DNA from: UBA2632 sp964452155
GTDB taxonomy: Bacteria > Bacteroidota > Bacteroidia > Bacteroidales > Dysgonomonadaceae
Direction: 5' to 3'
Length of the DNA stretch: 10,941 nt
NCBI GenBank assembly: GCA_964452155.1
Contig: CAYVLC010000089.1
Span: 1-10,941 of the forward strand
Shown here: positions 1-6,589 of the stretch, piece by piece
How positions within the stretch are numbered: position 1 is the first letter of the stretch
How the letters are laid out: every line of letters starts with the position of its first letter
Translations under genes and position numbers: made by a program
The notes under the pieces: generated by a model
What the model was told of the DNA's origin: nothing
What the model saw: the letters and a program-made list of their open reading frames with translations, nothing else
Database searches by the model: none

Positions 1-57
1 ATTGGACACCCTTTCTCATCTATATATACTTGAACCTATTAAAAAAACATTAACAGA

Positions 58-1059
58 TTACTTCAAATTTTCGTTTACTGTGTGCCATTGATCAACAGCA
101 GGTAGAATACCCATTTCGATAACCTCGTCGCGTAGTTTTGTTAAGTGATTGTAGCTATCTGTCAATGCTTGTACTTCTTCTTCTGTTCCTTTTACAGGAG
201 CATAAGTAACACCATCTTTAGTGATAGATGTTTCCATAGCCATCATAATGTGGTTGTAGTCGCCAGTGTTTACATAGCAACCAGAAGGCCAACGGAAAGA
301 ATCGCCACCCATTGCTGCACGAATCATCTCTACAGATACATAAGAAGGACTTTGGAATGATGAACGGCCACGAAGTTTGATGATATTGCTACCACCTTTG
401 GTTACTCTTACTTTTAGAGCATTCCATTCTTCGGTTGTCAATTCTGGAGTGCCAATGATATCTGTCAATGGTTTGCCATTTACTTTTGCAGTTGAAGCAA
501 AAACAGCCATTTGTTCGCCATGACCACCATAAGTGCGGGTGTTGGTAATTTCGCTTTGTTTCAAACCAAAATGTTTTGCCAACTCGTTTTGCAAACGTGT
601 GCTATCTAAAGCAGCCAATGTAGTTACTTGTGTTGGTTTCAGGCCACCATGAATTAATGCTACCAAGCCGGTAATATCTGCTGGGTTGAAAATAACTGTT
701 AGGTGTTTTAAATCGGGGCAATAAGATTTGATATCTTTACCTAATTGTGCCGCAATCTCTGCATTTCCTTTCAGTAGGTCTTCGCGTGTCATACCATCTT
801 TACGTGGTGCACCACCCGAAGAGATCATATATTTGGTGTCTGTGAAAGCTTCTTTTACATCGGTTGTGAATGTAAAGTTTTGCCCCTCGAAACCACAATG
901 AGCCATTTCTTCTGCTACACCCTCCAAGCCAAGTGCAAATGGATCGTATAGGCAAACATTAGGAGTTAAGCGCATCATGGCGGCAGTTTGTGCCATATTA
1001 GAACCAATCATGCCTGCAGCTCCTACAATTGTCAATTTGTCGTTTGTCAAAAAATTCAT
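58..1059 (-). CDS. mdh: Malate dehydrogenase, Bacteroidales-type long form
   Basis: NAD-dependent malate dehydrogenase of the LDH/MDH superfamily, cytoplasmic, interconverting malate and oxaloacetate. In Bacteroidales it usually works in the reductive branch leading to fumarate and succinate (family knowledge). Visible in the 333-residue protein: the Rossmann dinucleotide loop GAAGMIGSNMA at residues 13-23; an acidic Asp39 after the second strand, fitting NAD rather than NADP; the substrate-loop arginines Arg86 and Arg92 in PRKDGMTRED; Asn125 in FNPAD; Asp152 and Arg155 in LDSTR; and the catalytic His180 in YGGHGEQM. All catalytic positions are present. It is about 20 residues longer than the usual ~310-residue enzyme and closely resembles, from memory, the Porphyromonas gingivalis protein. 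The ATG start at 1059 leaves only a short leader before the Rossmann fold and has no Shine-Dalgarno site, which is normal for the phylum. It lies downstream of hppA on the same strand but is separated by 192 bp with its own -7-like box, so it is probably a separate unit. Confidence 0.95.
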   Translation of the reverse strand: MNFLTNDKLTIVGAAGMIGSNMAQTAAMMRLTPNVCLYDPFALGLEGVAEEMAHCGFEGQNFTFTTDVKEAFTDTKYMISSGGAPRKDGMTREDLLKGNAEIAAQLGKDIKSYCPDLKHLTVIFNPADITGLVALIHGGLKPTQVTTLAALDSTRLQNELAKHFGLKQSEITNTRTYGGHGEQMAVFASTAKVNGKPLTDIIGTPELTTEEWNALKVRVTKGGSNIIKLRGRSSFQSPSYVSVEMIRAAMGGDSFRWPSGCYVNTGDYNHIMMAMETSITKDGVTYAPVKGTEEEVQALTDSYNHLTKLRDEVIEMGILPAVDQWHTVNENLK

Positions 1060-1107
1060 AATAAATTTTAATTTATAGTGTTTATTTATCTATCGCTAAA
1101 TGAACAT

Positions 1108-1115
1108 CAAATTTA
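1108..1115 (-). promoter_or_regulatory. Putative Bacteroidetes -7 box for mdh
   Basis: On the minus strand this reads TAAATTTG, an exact match to the Bacteroidetes primary sigma-factor -7 consensus TAnnTTTG. It lies 48 bp upstream of the mdh ATG, giving an inferred leader of about 40 nt. A TTG that could serve as the -33 element lies at 1138-1140, but the 22-bp spacer is longer than usual, so the assignment is tentative. Confidence 0.4.
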
Positions 1116-1251
1116 CACATTCTTATCTAGAGTTTCGCAATACAAATCTCCAATTAATCTAAATTTTTTAAATTAATGAGGAAAATAAAGAATGAACTGA
1201 CAAGTCGTAAGTAATATCAATCTCACACACCTCATACCTCAAAACACTTTT

Positions 1252-3456
1252 CTACAGCAAACTCCAAGATACAGTAAGTCCAGCCATGACAATAGAGACC
1301 ATGCTCATGAGCTTAATCAGGATATTGAGAGAGGGTCCAGATGTATCTTTAAACGGATCGCCCACAGTGTCGCCCACTACAGTTGCTTTATGGGTTTCGC
1401 TCCCCTTGCCGCCGTAGTTGTCCATCTCTACATATTTCTTTGCATTGTCCCAAGCACCTCCGGCATTGGCCATAAATACTGCCAATACAAAACCAGAGCC
1501 AAGTCCACCAGTGAGCAATCCCATTACACCAGCAACACCCAAAAGGAGGCCTACTGCTATAGGTATGGCAATGGCTAGCAAAGAAGGAAGCAACATTTCG
1601 CGTTGTGCACTTTTAGTTGATATCTCTACACATCTGGCATAATCTGGGGTGCCCGTTCCGTCTAAAATGCCCTTTATTTCTCTAAACTGTCTGCGGACTT
1701 CTTCTACCATCTCTTGGGCGGCCCGGCCAACAGCATTCATAGTAAGACCACAAAATAGGAAAGCCATCATAGAACCAATGAAAACACCAACAATAACTTT
1801 TGGATTCATCAAAGTGACTTGATAGTAATCCATAAAATCGGCAAAGTTTGCGTCGGCAGTGTTCATTATCTTTCCATCGGCAAAAATAAGTACTTGCTCT
1901 CCAAGCCTCATCAATCCTATCTTTATCTCTTCTATATAAGAAGCCAATAGGGCAAGCGCCGTTAAAGCTGCCGAACCAATGGCAAAGCCTTTTCCGGTAG
2001 CAGCAGTAGTATTGCCCAAAGAGTCGAGCGCATCTGTTCGTTGTCTCACTTCTGGCCCCAATCCACTCATCTCGGCGTTGCCTCCTGCATTGTCAGCTAT
2101 TGGTCCGTAAGCATCGGTTGCCAAGGTAATTCCTAATGTAGAAAGCATACCCACTGCAGCTATGCCTATACCATATAGCCCAAGGCTTAGGTTGGGGCCA
2201 CTAACAAGATGTTGCATATCAAAATTGATGGCACAAAGGTAAGAGAAGATAATGGCAAGAGAAATGGCCAATACGGGGATAAATGTAGATATAAGCCCTG
2301 TACCAATTCCAGCAATAATAACAGTGCCAGGCCCAGTTGCACCACTTTTGGCTATATTCCTAGTAGGAGCAAAAGAATGTGAAGTGTAGTATTCTGTACC
2401 TTGGCCTATAACTATTCCGGCCAACAAACCAGAGATAACTGAGAGGGAAAGTCCTATCCAGTTGTCGAAACCCAACATGAACAATATGCCAAAAGTAGCA
2501 ATAGCTATTAAAGATGCACTTGTATTTACCCCTCTATTGAGAGCACTCATGAGCTGCTTCATGTTGGCGTCGTCTTTGGTTCTTACCAAGTATATCCCAA
2601 ATATTGATAGAAATACACCCACTGCAGCAATAATCATGGGGGCAAATACTGCGTTCTTTTGCATAATAGGGTTGGTAGCTGCAAAAGCAGAAGCGCCCAA
2701 TGCGGCTGTAGCAAGAATAGACCCACAATAAGATTCGTATAAATCGGCACCCATACCGGCAACATCGCCCACGTTGTCGCCTACATTGTCGGCAATAGTG
2801 GCAGGATTGCGCGGATCGTCTTCGGGAATGCCCGCTTCAACCTTTCCAACCAAATCGGCCCCTACATCGGCAGCTTTAGTGTATATGCCTCCGCCTACAC
2901 GCGCAAAAAGCGCCTGAGTAGATGCTCCCATACCAAAAGTGAGCATGGTGGTAGTAATCATAATTAGTTTGTGAGAAACGATGGTCTCATCTACAAAAAA
3001 ATCGAGAATTATGTACCACACAGAAATATCGAGTAGCGCCAAGCCTACAACAACAAGCCCCATAACAGCCCCCGATCTAAATGCAAGTTGCAATCCTTTG
3101 TTGAGCGAATGCCGGGCAGCATTTGCTGTGCGTGCCGAGGCATAAGTGGCTGTTTTCATTCCAAAAAAACCAGCCAAACCAGAAAAAAATCCTCCCGTGA
3201 TAAAAGCAAAAGGTACCCAATTGTTTTGCAAACCAAAATAGGCCATCACGGCAAAGATTAAAGCAAGTACCACAAACACAATAGTTACAACTTTGTATTG
3301 TTGTTTGAGATACGACATGGCACCTTCACGCACATACTGTGCGATTTTTATCATTTGACTGGTGCCCTCACTTTCTTTCATCATACTTCTGAAAAACGAA
3401 TAAGCGAAAAACAACGCTACAAGAGATGCTACTGGAACTAGATAAAATAGATTCAT
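1252..3456 (-). CDS. hppA: Membrane-integral K+-dependent ion-pumping pyrophosphatase
   Basis: Membrane pyrophosphatase (M-PPase) that hydrolyses cytoplasmic pyrophosphate and uses the energy to pump H+ and/or Na+ out of the cell. The 734-residue length and many hydrophobic segments (about 16 expected for the family) fit a complete enzyme. Diagnostic sites: DVGADLVGKVEAG (197-209) and the acidic substrate-binding stretch EDDPRNPATIADNVGDNVGD (212-231), which carries Mg-pyrophosphate ligands; DNAGGNAEMSG (455-465); AGGAWDNAKKYVE (665-677); and VVGDTVGDPFKDTSGPS (693-709). Ala485 in GNTTAATGKG replaces the lysine of K+-independent enzymes, so it should be K+-dependent. Thr87, Phe91 and Asp143 appear to correspond to residues described for the dual Na+,H+-pumping Bacteroides enzyme, so dual transport is plausible but not proven. 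The start at 3456 gives a hydrophobic first helix directly after the Met. It is divergent from the ROK gene, and no convincing promoter is seen. Confidence 0.96.
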   Translation of the reverse strand: MNLFYLVPVASLVALFFAYSFFRSMMKESEGTSQMIKIAQYVREGAMSYLKQQYKVVTIVFVVLALIFAVMAYFGLQNNWVPFAFITGGFFSGLAGFFGMKTATYASARTANAARHSLNKGLQLAFRSGAVMGLVVVGLALLDISVWYIILDFFVDETIVSHKLIMITTTMLTFGMGASTQALFARVGGGIYTKAADVGADLVGKVEAGIPEDDPRNPATIADNVGDNVGDVAGMGADLYESYCGSILATAALGASAFAATNPIMQKNAVFAPMIIAAVGVFLSIFGIYLVRTKDDANMKQLMSALNRGVNTSASLIAIATFGILFMLGFDNWIGLSLSVISGLLAGIVIGQGTEYYTSHSFAPTRNIAKSGATGPGTVIIAGIGTGLISTFIPVLAISLAIIFSYLCAINFDMQHLVSGPNLSLGLYGIGIAAVGMLSTLGITLATDAYGPIADNAGGNAEMSGLGPEVRQRTDALDSLGNTTAATGKGFAIGSAALTALALLASYIEEIKIGLMRLGEQVLIFADGKIMNTADANFADFMDYYQVTLMNPKVIVGVFIGSMMAFLFCGLTMNAVGRAAQEMVEEVRRQFREIKGILDGTGTPDYARCVEISTKSAQREMLLPSLLAIAIPIAVGLLLGVAGVMGLLTGGLGSGFVLAVFMANAGGAWDNAKKYVEMDNYGGKGSETHKATVVGDTVGDPFKDTSGPSLNILIKLMSMVSIVMAGLTVSWSLL

Positions 3457-3604
3457 ACTATTAACATTTTACGTGAAATTACTCATTTGAACATTAAATA
3501 TACACAAATATGAGAATTATTTTGTAACATAAGAAATGAATCGTCAACTAATATTTTTATAAGCATATTTACAAGAAATAAAATCGATTAGAAAAATAGT
3601 TTAT

Positions 3605-3612
3605 TAACTTTG
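3605..3612 (+). promoter_or_regulatory. Putative Bacteroidetes -7 box for the ROK gene
   Basis: TAACTTTG matches TAnnTTTG exactly and lies 40 bp before the ATG at 3653, implying a leader of about 33 nt. No TTG is seen at the expected -33 distance. The 196-bp hppA-ROK intergenic region (3457-3652) is very AT-rich and otherwise shows no clear structure. Confidence 0.5.
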
Positions 3613-3652
3613 TAAATACAATGCCTCAATTTTAATTTACACATCTTACAAC

Positions 3653-4252
3653 ATGAACAAAAGCTTTTTCCTTACTATTGATAAGAACTCAAAGAATGTT
3701 CAAATAAAAAAGAATATTATCAATTTCTTNNNNNNNNNNNNNNNNNNNNNNNNNNNNNNNNNNNNNNNNNNNNNNNNNNNNNNNNNNNNNNNNNNNNNNN
3801 NNNNNNNNNNNNNNNNNNNNNNNNNNNNNGAAACCGAAGCTTCTGGAATGGCCATCCATCGAACGGTTATTGAACGAATAAACAATGGAGAAAGCTCTGT
3901 CCTCACCGAAAAGGTAAAAGACTTGGATAAACTTACACTTACCGACATTATGAAAGCAGTAGAAAAAGAGGATCCGCTGTGTATAGAAATAGTTGAAGAG
4001 GTAGGATATACGTTAGGAAAATACATTGCAGGACTTATTAATATATTCAACCCCGAGCTGGTTGTGATAGGTGGCCAAGTATCAGAGGCCGAAGGGTTTA
4101 TACTGTTGCCCATAAAAAGCTCTATCAGAAAATACTCCCTCAACCTTGTAAATAGAGACACAGAAATAGTTACATCAAAACTAAAAAAGAAAGCTGGTAT
4201 TGTAGGCGCATGCATGGTGGCAAGAAGCAGACTATTTGATAGCAACAAGTAG
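3653..4252 (+). CDS. ROK-family transcriptional regulator/sugar kinase homologue, interrupted by assembly gap
   Basis: Both ends belong to one ROK-family (repressor, ORF, kinase) protein of the NagC/XylR-like type frequent in Bacteroidales. Before the gap, 25 residues (MNKSFFLTIDKNSKN...KKNIINF) resemble the lead-in to the N-terminal winged helix-turn-helix. After the gap, about 140 residues start with ETEASG, which normally follows the ROK zinc motif CxCGxxGCLE, and run through GLINIFNPELVVIGG (the C-terminal ROK subdomain) to VGACMVARSRLF. Relatives are about 400 residues long, so roughly 230 residues (most of the HTH, the ATP- and sugar-binding lobe and the zinc cysteines) should lie in the unresolved part. 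The true gap is therefore probably near 700 bp. Reading frames on both sides agree with the 100-N filler, but that has a one-in-three chance of being accidental. Such proteins repress sugar-utilisation genes or phosphorylate sugars; the ligand here is unknown. Confidence 0.85.
   Translation: MNKSFFLTIDKNSKNVQIKKNIINFXXXXXXXXXXXXXXXXXXXXXXXXXXXXXXXXXXETEASGMAIHRTVIERINNGESSVLTEKVKDLDKLTLTDIMKAVEKEDPLCIEIVEEVGYTLGKYIAGLINIFNPELVVIGGQVSEAEGFILLPIKSSIRKYSLNLVNRDTEIVTSKLKKKAGIVGACMVARSRLFDSNK
3730..3829. other. Assembly gap (100 N)
   Basis: Exactly 100 consecutive undetermined bases, the conventional filler for a scaffold gap of unknown size. It falls inside the ROK gene, and the true distance is probably much larger than 100 bp judging from the missing protein segment. 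Downstream coordinates are therefore nominal relative to the real chromosome. Confidence 0.97.
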
Positions 4253-4271
4253 CTATAAAAGCATTTTTATC

Positions 4272-4310
4272 ACAAATAAGAGAGCCTGTGCTTCTATTTC
4301 ATTTATTTGT
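4272..4310. repeat. Inverted repeat between ROK gene and metY
   Basis: ACAAATAA (4272-4279) is perfectly complementary to TTATTTGT (4303-4310). The 23-nt interior can form a further short stem (AGAGC against GCTTCT with one bulge). No T tract follows on the plus strand, so it is a weak terminator candidate. Its right arm contains TTTG at 4306-4309, the proposed -33 element of metY, so it could equally be an operator. A smaller AT-only hairpin (ATAAAA/TTTTAT, 4255-4270) directly follows the ROK stop codon. Confidence 0.45.
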
Positions 4311-4337
4311 ACTAAATTTACAGCAAAATTAATTTTG
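4306..4337 (+). promoter_or_regulatory. Putative metY promoter (-33 TTTG, -7 TAATTTTG)
   Basis: TTTG at 4306-4309 and TAATTTTG at 4330-4337 are separated by 20 bp, a good fit to the Bacteroidetes promoter TTTG-N(about 19-21)-TAnnTTTG. The -7 box is the right half of a perfect 14-bp palindrome, CAAAATTAATTTTG (4324-4337). The inferred transcription start near 4345 gives a leader of almost 90 nt before the metY ATG, longer than for the other genes here. Confidence 0.6.
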
Positions 4338-4432
4338 TGCTTTATATTAGAAAAGGCAAAAGTAGCCTATTCGTTTAAAGGGCTCAATTAGCAGCAGTGT
4401 TTTTATTACAAACAAAATATAAATTATGAAAT

Positions 4433-5731
4433 ATGAAAAAACTCCATTTCGATACTCAGCAAGTACATGCAGGTCAAGAGCCTGACCCCACAACCGGGTC
4501 TAGAGCCGTACCAGTGCACCAGACCACAGCCTATGTTTTCAAGAATGCAGAGCATGGAGCTAATCTTTTTGGATTAAAAGAGTTTGGCAATATATATACC
4601 CGCCTACAGAACCCAACAACCGATGTTTTTGAACAACGAATGGCAGCTCTTGAGCATGGTGTGGCAGCTTTGGCTACAGCCTCGGGACAATCAGCACAAT
4701 TTATAACAATAAACAATTTAGCATCGGCAGGCGACAACATTGTTACGACTTCGTTTTTATATGGCGGAACGTACAATTTATTTAAAGTTGCATTTAAAAG
4801 AATTGGTATTGAGGTGAGGTTTGCCGATGGAGACGACCCCGAAAGCATAGCGTCACTAATTGACGAACGCACCAAATGCATTTACCTTGAGATGATTGGC
4901 AACCCCGAGTACAACATTCCAGACGTGGAAAAGATTGTTGGTATTGCAAATGAAAATGACATCCCCGTGATACTCGACAATACATTTGGGCAAGGCGGAT
5001 ACCTGTTTAACCCAATAGATTGGGGTGTGAATGTAGTGACACATTCGGCTACCAAGTGGATTGGCGGACACGGCACATCAATGGGAGGTATTATAATAGA
5101 TGGTGGCAATTTTAATTGGGGCAATGGTAAATTTCCTATGTTTAGCGAACCCTCCGAAGGGTATCACGGATTGAACTTTTGGGAAACCTTTGGTGCTGAT
5201 TCACCGTTTGGCAATATAGCCTTTGCTATTCGTGCCCGTGTGGAAGGATTGCGCGATTACGGCCCAGCCATAAGCCCTTTCAATTCATTTATGCTACTGC
5301 AAGGTTTAGAGACACTTTCACTGCGTGCAGAACGCACCAACTCAAACACGTTGGAAATTGCACGTTGGCTGGAGAAGCATCCCAAAGTAGAGAAAGTGAA
5401 CTACCCTGGACTTGAAAGCAGCAAATACAACACACTAGCCAAGAAGTATCTAAAAAACAATGGCTTTGGGGGCGTGCTATCTTTCTTTGTGAAAGGCAAT
5501 GAAGAACAAGCAGCTACATTAATTGACAATCTATCGCTTATCAGCCACCTAGCCAATGTGGGCGATGCTAAGACCCTAATTGTACACCCATCAAGCACAA
5601 CACACTCACAATTGAGCGATAGTGCAAAATTGGCAGCGGGAGTACATCCTAACTTACTTCGCCTATCATTAGGAATAGAATATATAGATGATATAAAAGC
5701 CGATTTAGAAGAAGCTCTGAAAAAGTTGTAG
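4433..5731 (+). CDS. metY: O-acetylhomoserine sulfhydrylase (O-acetylhomoserine aminocarboxypropyltransferase)
   Basis: PLP enzyme of the Cys/Met-metabolism (gamma) family that joins O-acetylhomoserine with sulfide to give homocysteine and acetate, the direct sulfhydrylation route to methionine; cytoplasmic and normally tetrameric. The 432 residues match the usual MetY length (about 425-435), longer than cystathionine gamma-synthases (about 380-400). Visible sites: Tyr55 and Arg57 in IYTR (cofactor phosphate contact from a neighbouring subunit); SGQSAQ (84-89), the phosphate loop; Asp182 in LDNTFG, which contacts the pyridine nitrogen; Lys208 in HSATKW, the Schiff-base lysine; and HPSSTTHSQL (385-394) with Arg410 for the substrate carboxylate. 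All are intact. The start ATG at 4433 is preferred because MKKLHFDTQQVHAG is the standard family N terminus; another ATG 7 bp upstream is out of frame. It follows the ROK gene by 180 bp with its own promoter candidate and precedes trhA across a strong hairpin. Confidence 0.95.
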   Translation: MKKLHFDTQQVHAGQEPDPTTGSRAVPVHQTTAYVFKNAEHGANLFGLKEFGNIYTRLQNPTTDVFEQRMAALEHGVAALATASGQSAQFITINNLASAGDNIVTTSFLYGGTYNLFKVAFKRIGIEVRFADGDDPESIASLIDERTKCIYLEMIGNPEYNIPDVEKIVGIANENDIPVILDNTFGQGGYLFNPIDWGVNVVTHSATKWIGGHGTSMGGIIIDGGNFNWGNGKFPMFSEPSEGYHGLNFWETFGADSPFGNIAFAIRARVEGLRDYGPAISPFNSFMLLQGLETLSLRAERTNSNTLEIARWLEKHPKVEKVNYPGLESSKYNTLAKKYLKNNGFGGVLSFFVKGNEEQAATLIDNLSLISHLANVGDAKTLIVHPSSTTHSQLSDSAKLAAGVHPNLLRLSLGIEYIDDIKADLEEALKKL

Positions 5732-5763
5732 AAAAAAACCTTTATTAAAAAAACTCATTATTT

Positions 5764-5803
5764 GGTTTGCTTGGGGTATTTATAATAATACGCTAAGCAG
5801 ACC
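5764..5803. terminator. Long stem-loop between metY and trhA
   Basis: Arms 5764-5780 and 5787-5803 pair over 17 positions with one G-G mismatch and two G-T wobbles, closed by the 6-nt loop TATAAT. TCTATTTTC follows on the plus strand, an imperfect T-rich tract. The structure starts 32 bp after the metY stop codon and ends 19 bp before the trhA ATG. The simplest reading is a factor-independent terminator for metY, but its closeness to trhA means it could also be a leader or attenuator structure or a protein-binding palindrome. Confidence 0.55.
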
Positions 5804-5822
5804 TCTATTTTCACATCAAAAC

Positions 5823-6479
5823 ATGGAGAATTTAAAATTTTACACTCAAAGAGAAGAGAAAGCAAACTACCTTACCCATGCTTTCGGAGTTTTGATGGCA
5901 ATCGTGGGAACAGCTTTACTACTATCTAAAGCATCTACTGTAGGCAATAATTGGGCTATAATAGCGCATTCTATCTTCGGTTTTGGCATGCTACTCTGCA
6001 TGCTTTCCTCCACATTTTACCACTATGTGCAGCAACCAAAAACAAAAGCAATATTCCGACACTTTGATCATGCAAGCATATATGTACTGATTGCAGCCAG
6101 TTATTCTCCGTTTTCTTTAATTCTATTGCGCCAAGAGGAATTGTGGGGGTGGTCGCTCTTTATTCTGGTGTGGCTGATAGCATTGATAGGTATAGGATTT
6201 AATTTTAGACCAATCAAAAAAAATAATCATTGGAAGACTGCATCGTATGTGTTGATGGGAATGACCATATTGATCGCTATAAAACCCACCATTAGAGTGG
6301 CTGTGGAAAATGGTTGCCTCTCGGTATTGTACTGGCTGGCAGCAGGTGGAGTATTTTATATTATAGGTTCGGTTGTGTATGCATTAGCTAAAAGGGAGTT
6401 TGTGCACACTGTGTTTCACATATTCGTGCTGCTTGGATTGGGAAGCCACATTATATCGGCTTATTTGATTCCTGTATAA
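5823..6479 (+). CDS. trhA: Hemolysin III / PAQR-family membrane protein
   Basis: Seven-helix integral membrane protein of the hemolysin III (TrhA/YqfA) branch of the progestin and adipoQ receptor superfamily. Members have been linked to membrane-lipid/fluidity homeostasis; the 'hemolysin' name is historical and does not show toxicity. In the 218 residues (usual family length 200-220) the conserved sites are visible: EEKANYLTHAFG (11-22) at the start of helix 1; SSTFYHY (62-68) with His67; FDHASIYVLIAASYSPF (81-97) with Asp82; GGVFYIIGSVVYA (175-187); and the C-terminal HxxxH, His195 and His199, in VHTVFHIF. The Ser/His/Asp/HxxxH set forms the metal site of this superfamily, so the protein should be functional. 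Start: the ATG at 5823 gives the normal short cytoplasmic N terminus. It has no clear -7 box; a large hairpin ends 19 bp before the start. It converges with csbD. Confidence 0.9.
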   Translation: MENLKFYTQREEKANYLTHAFGVLMAIVGTALLLSKASTVGNNWAIIAHSIFGFGMLLCMLSSTFYHYVQQPKTKAIFRHFDHASIYVLIAASYSPFSLILLRQEELWGWSLFILVWLIALIGIGFNFRPIKKNNHWKTASYVLMGMTILIAIKPTIRVAVENGCLSVLYWLAAGGVFYIIGSVVYALAKREFVHTVFHIFVLLGLGSHIISAYLIPV

Positions 6480-6509
6480 AGAATAGACTGTACTAGATAA
6501 CTACAAAAA

Positions 6510-6539
6510 TGGATGGCAAAAAATGCATCCTGCCATCCA
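6510..6539 (-). terminator. Factor-independent terminator for the leftward unit, between convergent trhA and csbD
   Basis: TGGATGGCA (6510-6518) and TGCCATCCA (6531-6539) form a perfect 9-bp GC-containing stem with a 12-nt loop. Read on the minus strand the stem is followed at once by TTTTTG (plus-strand caaaaa, 6504-6509), the classical hairpin-plus-U-tract arrangement, so it should end transcripts from csbD, whose stop codon lies about 50 bp upstream. On the plus strand no T run follows, so termination of trhA there is less certain. Confidence 0.65.
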
Positions 6540-6589
6540 CTAAATACTAATTAACCAATTTATAACACCTTACTTGATAGGGAGCATTT

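Noticed and set aside
145..360. Open frame on the plus strand inside mdh
   Set aside because: It lies entirely antisense to a well-supported gene, its translation is low-complexity and resembles no family, and it has no promoter or ribosome-binding context.
1158..1178. AT hairpin (AATTT-TTT-AAATT) between hppA and mdh as a terminator
   Set aside because: The stem is five AT pairs only, expected by chance in this composition.
1390..2731. Several open frames antisense to or out of frame with hppA
   Set aside because: All overlap the conserved pyrophosphatase coding sequence and look like frame shadows without recognisable domains.
3505..3512. hppA promoter box CATATTTG on the minus strand
   Set aside because: It differs from TAnnTTTG at one position and has no TTG at the right distance in a very AT-rich region, so the match is not convincing.
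3700..4248. Minus-strand open frame across the N gap
   Set aside because: It is continuous only because undetermined bases cannot encode stops; the opposite strand has a clear ROK match.
4338..4432. SAM riboswitch in the metY leader
   Set aside because: Methionine genes often carry one, but I could not find the SAM-II core (UGAUUU ... GCUAAA) or the SAM-I junction motifs; only short weak hairpins are visible.
5823..6479. Toxin/virulence reading of the 'hemolysin III' gene
   Set aside because: The name is historical; the motifs are those of the widespread PAQR membrane family, and no secretion or toxin genes are nearby.
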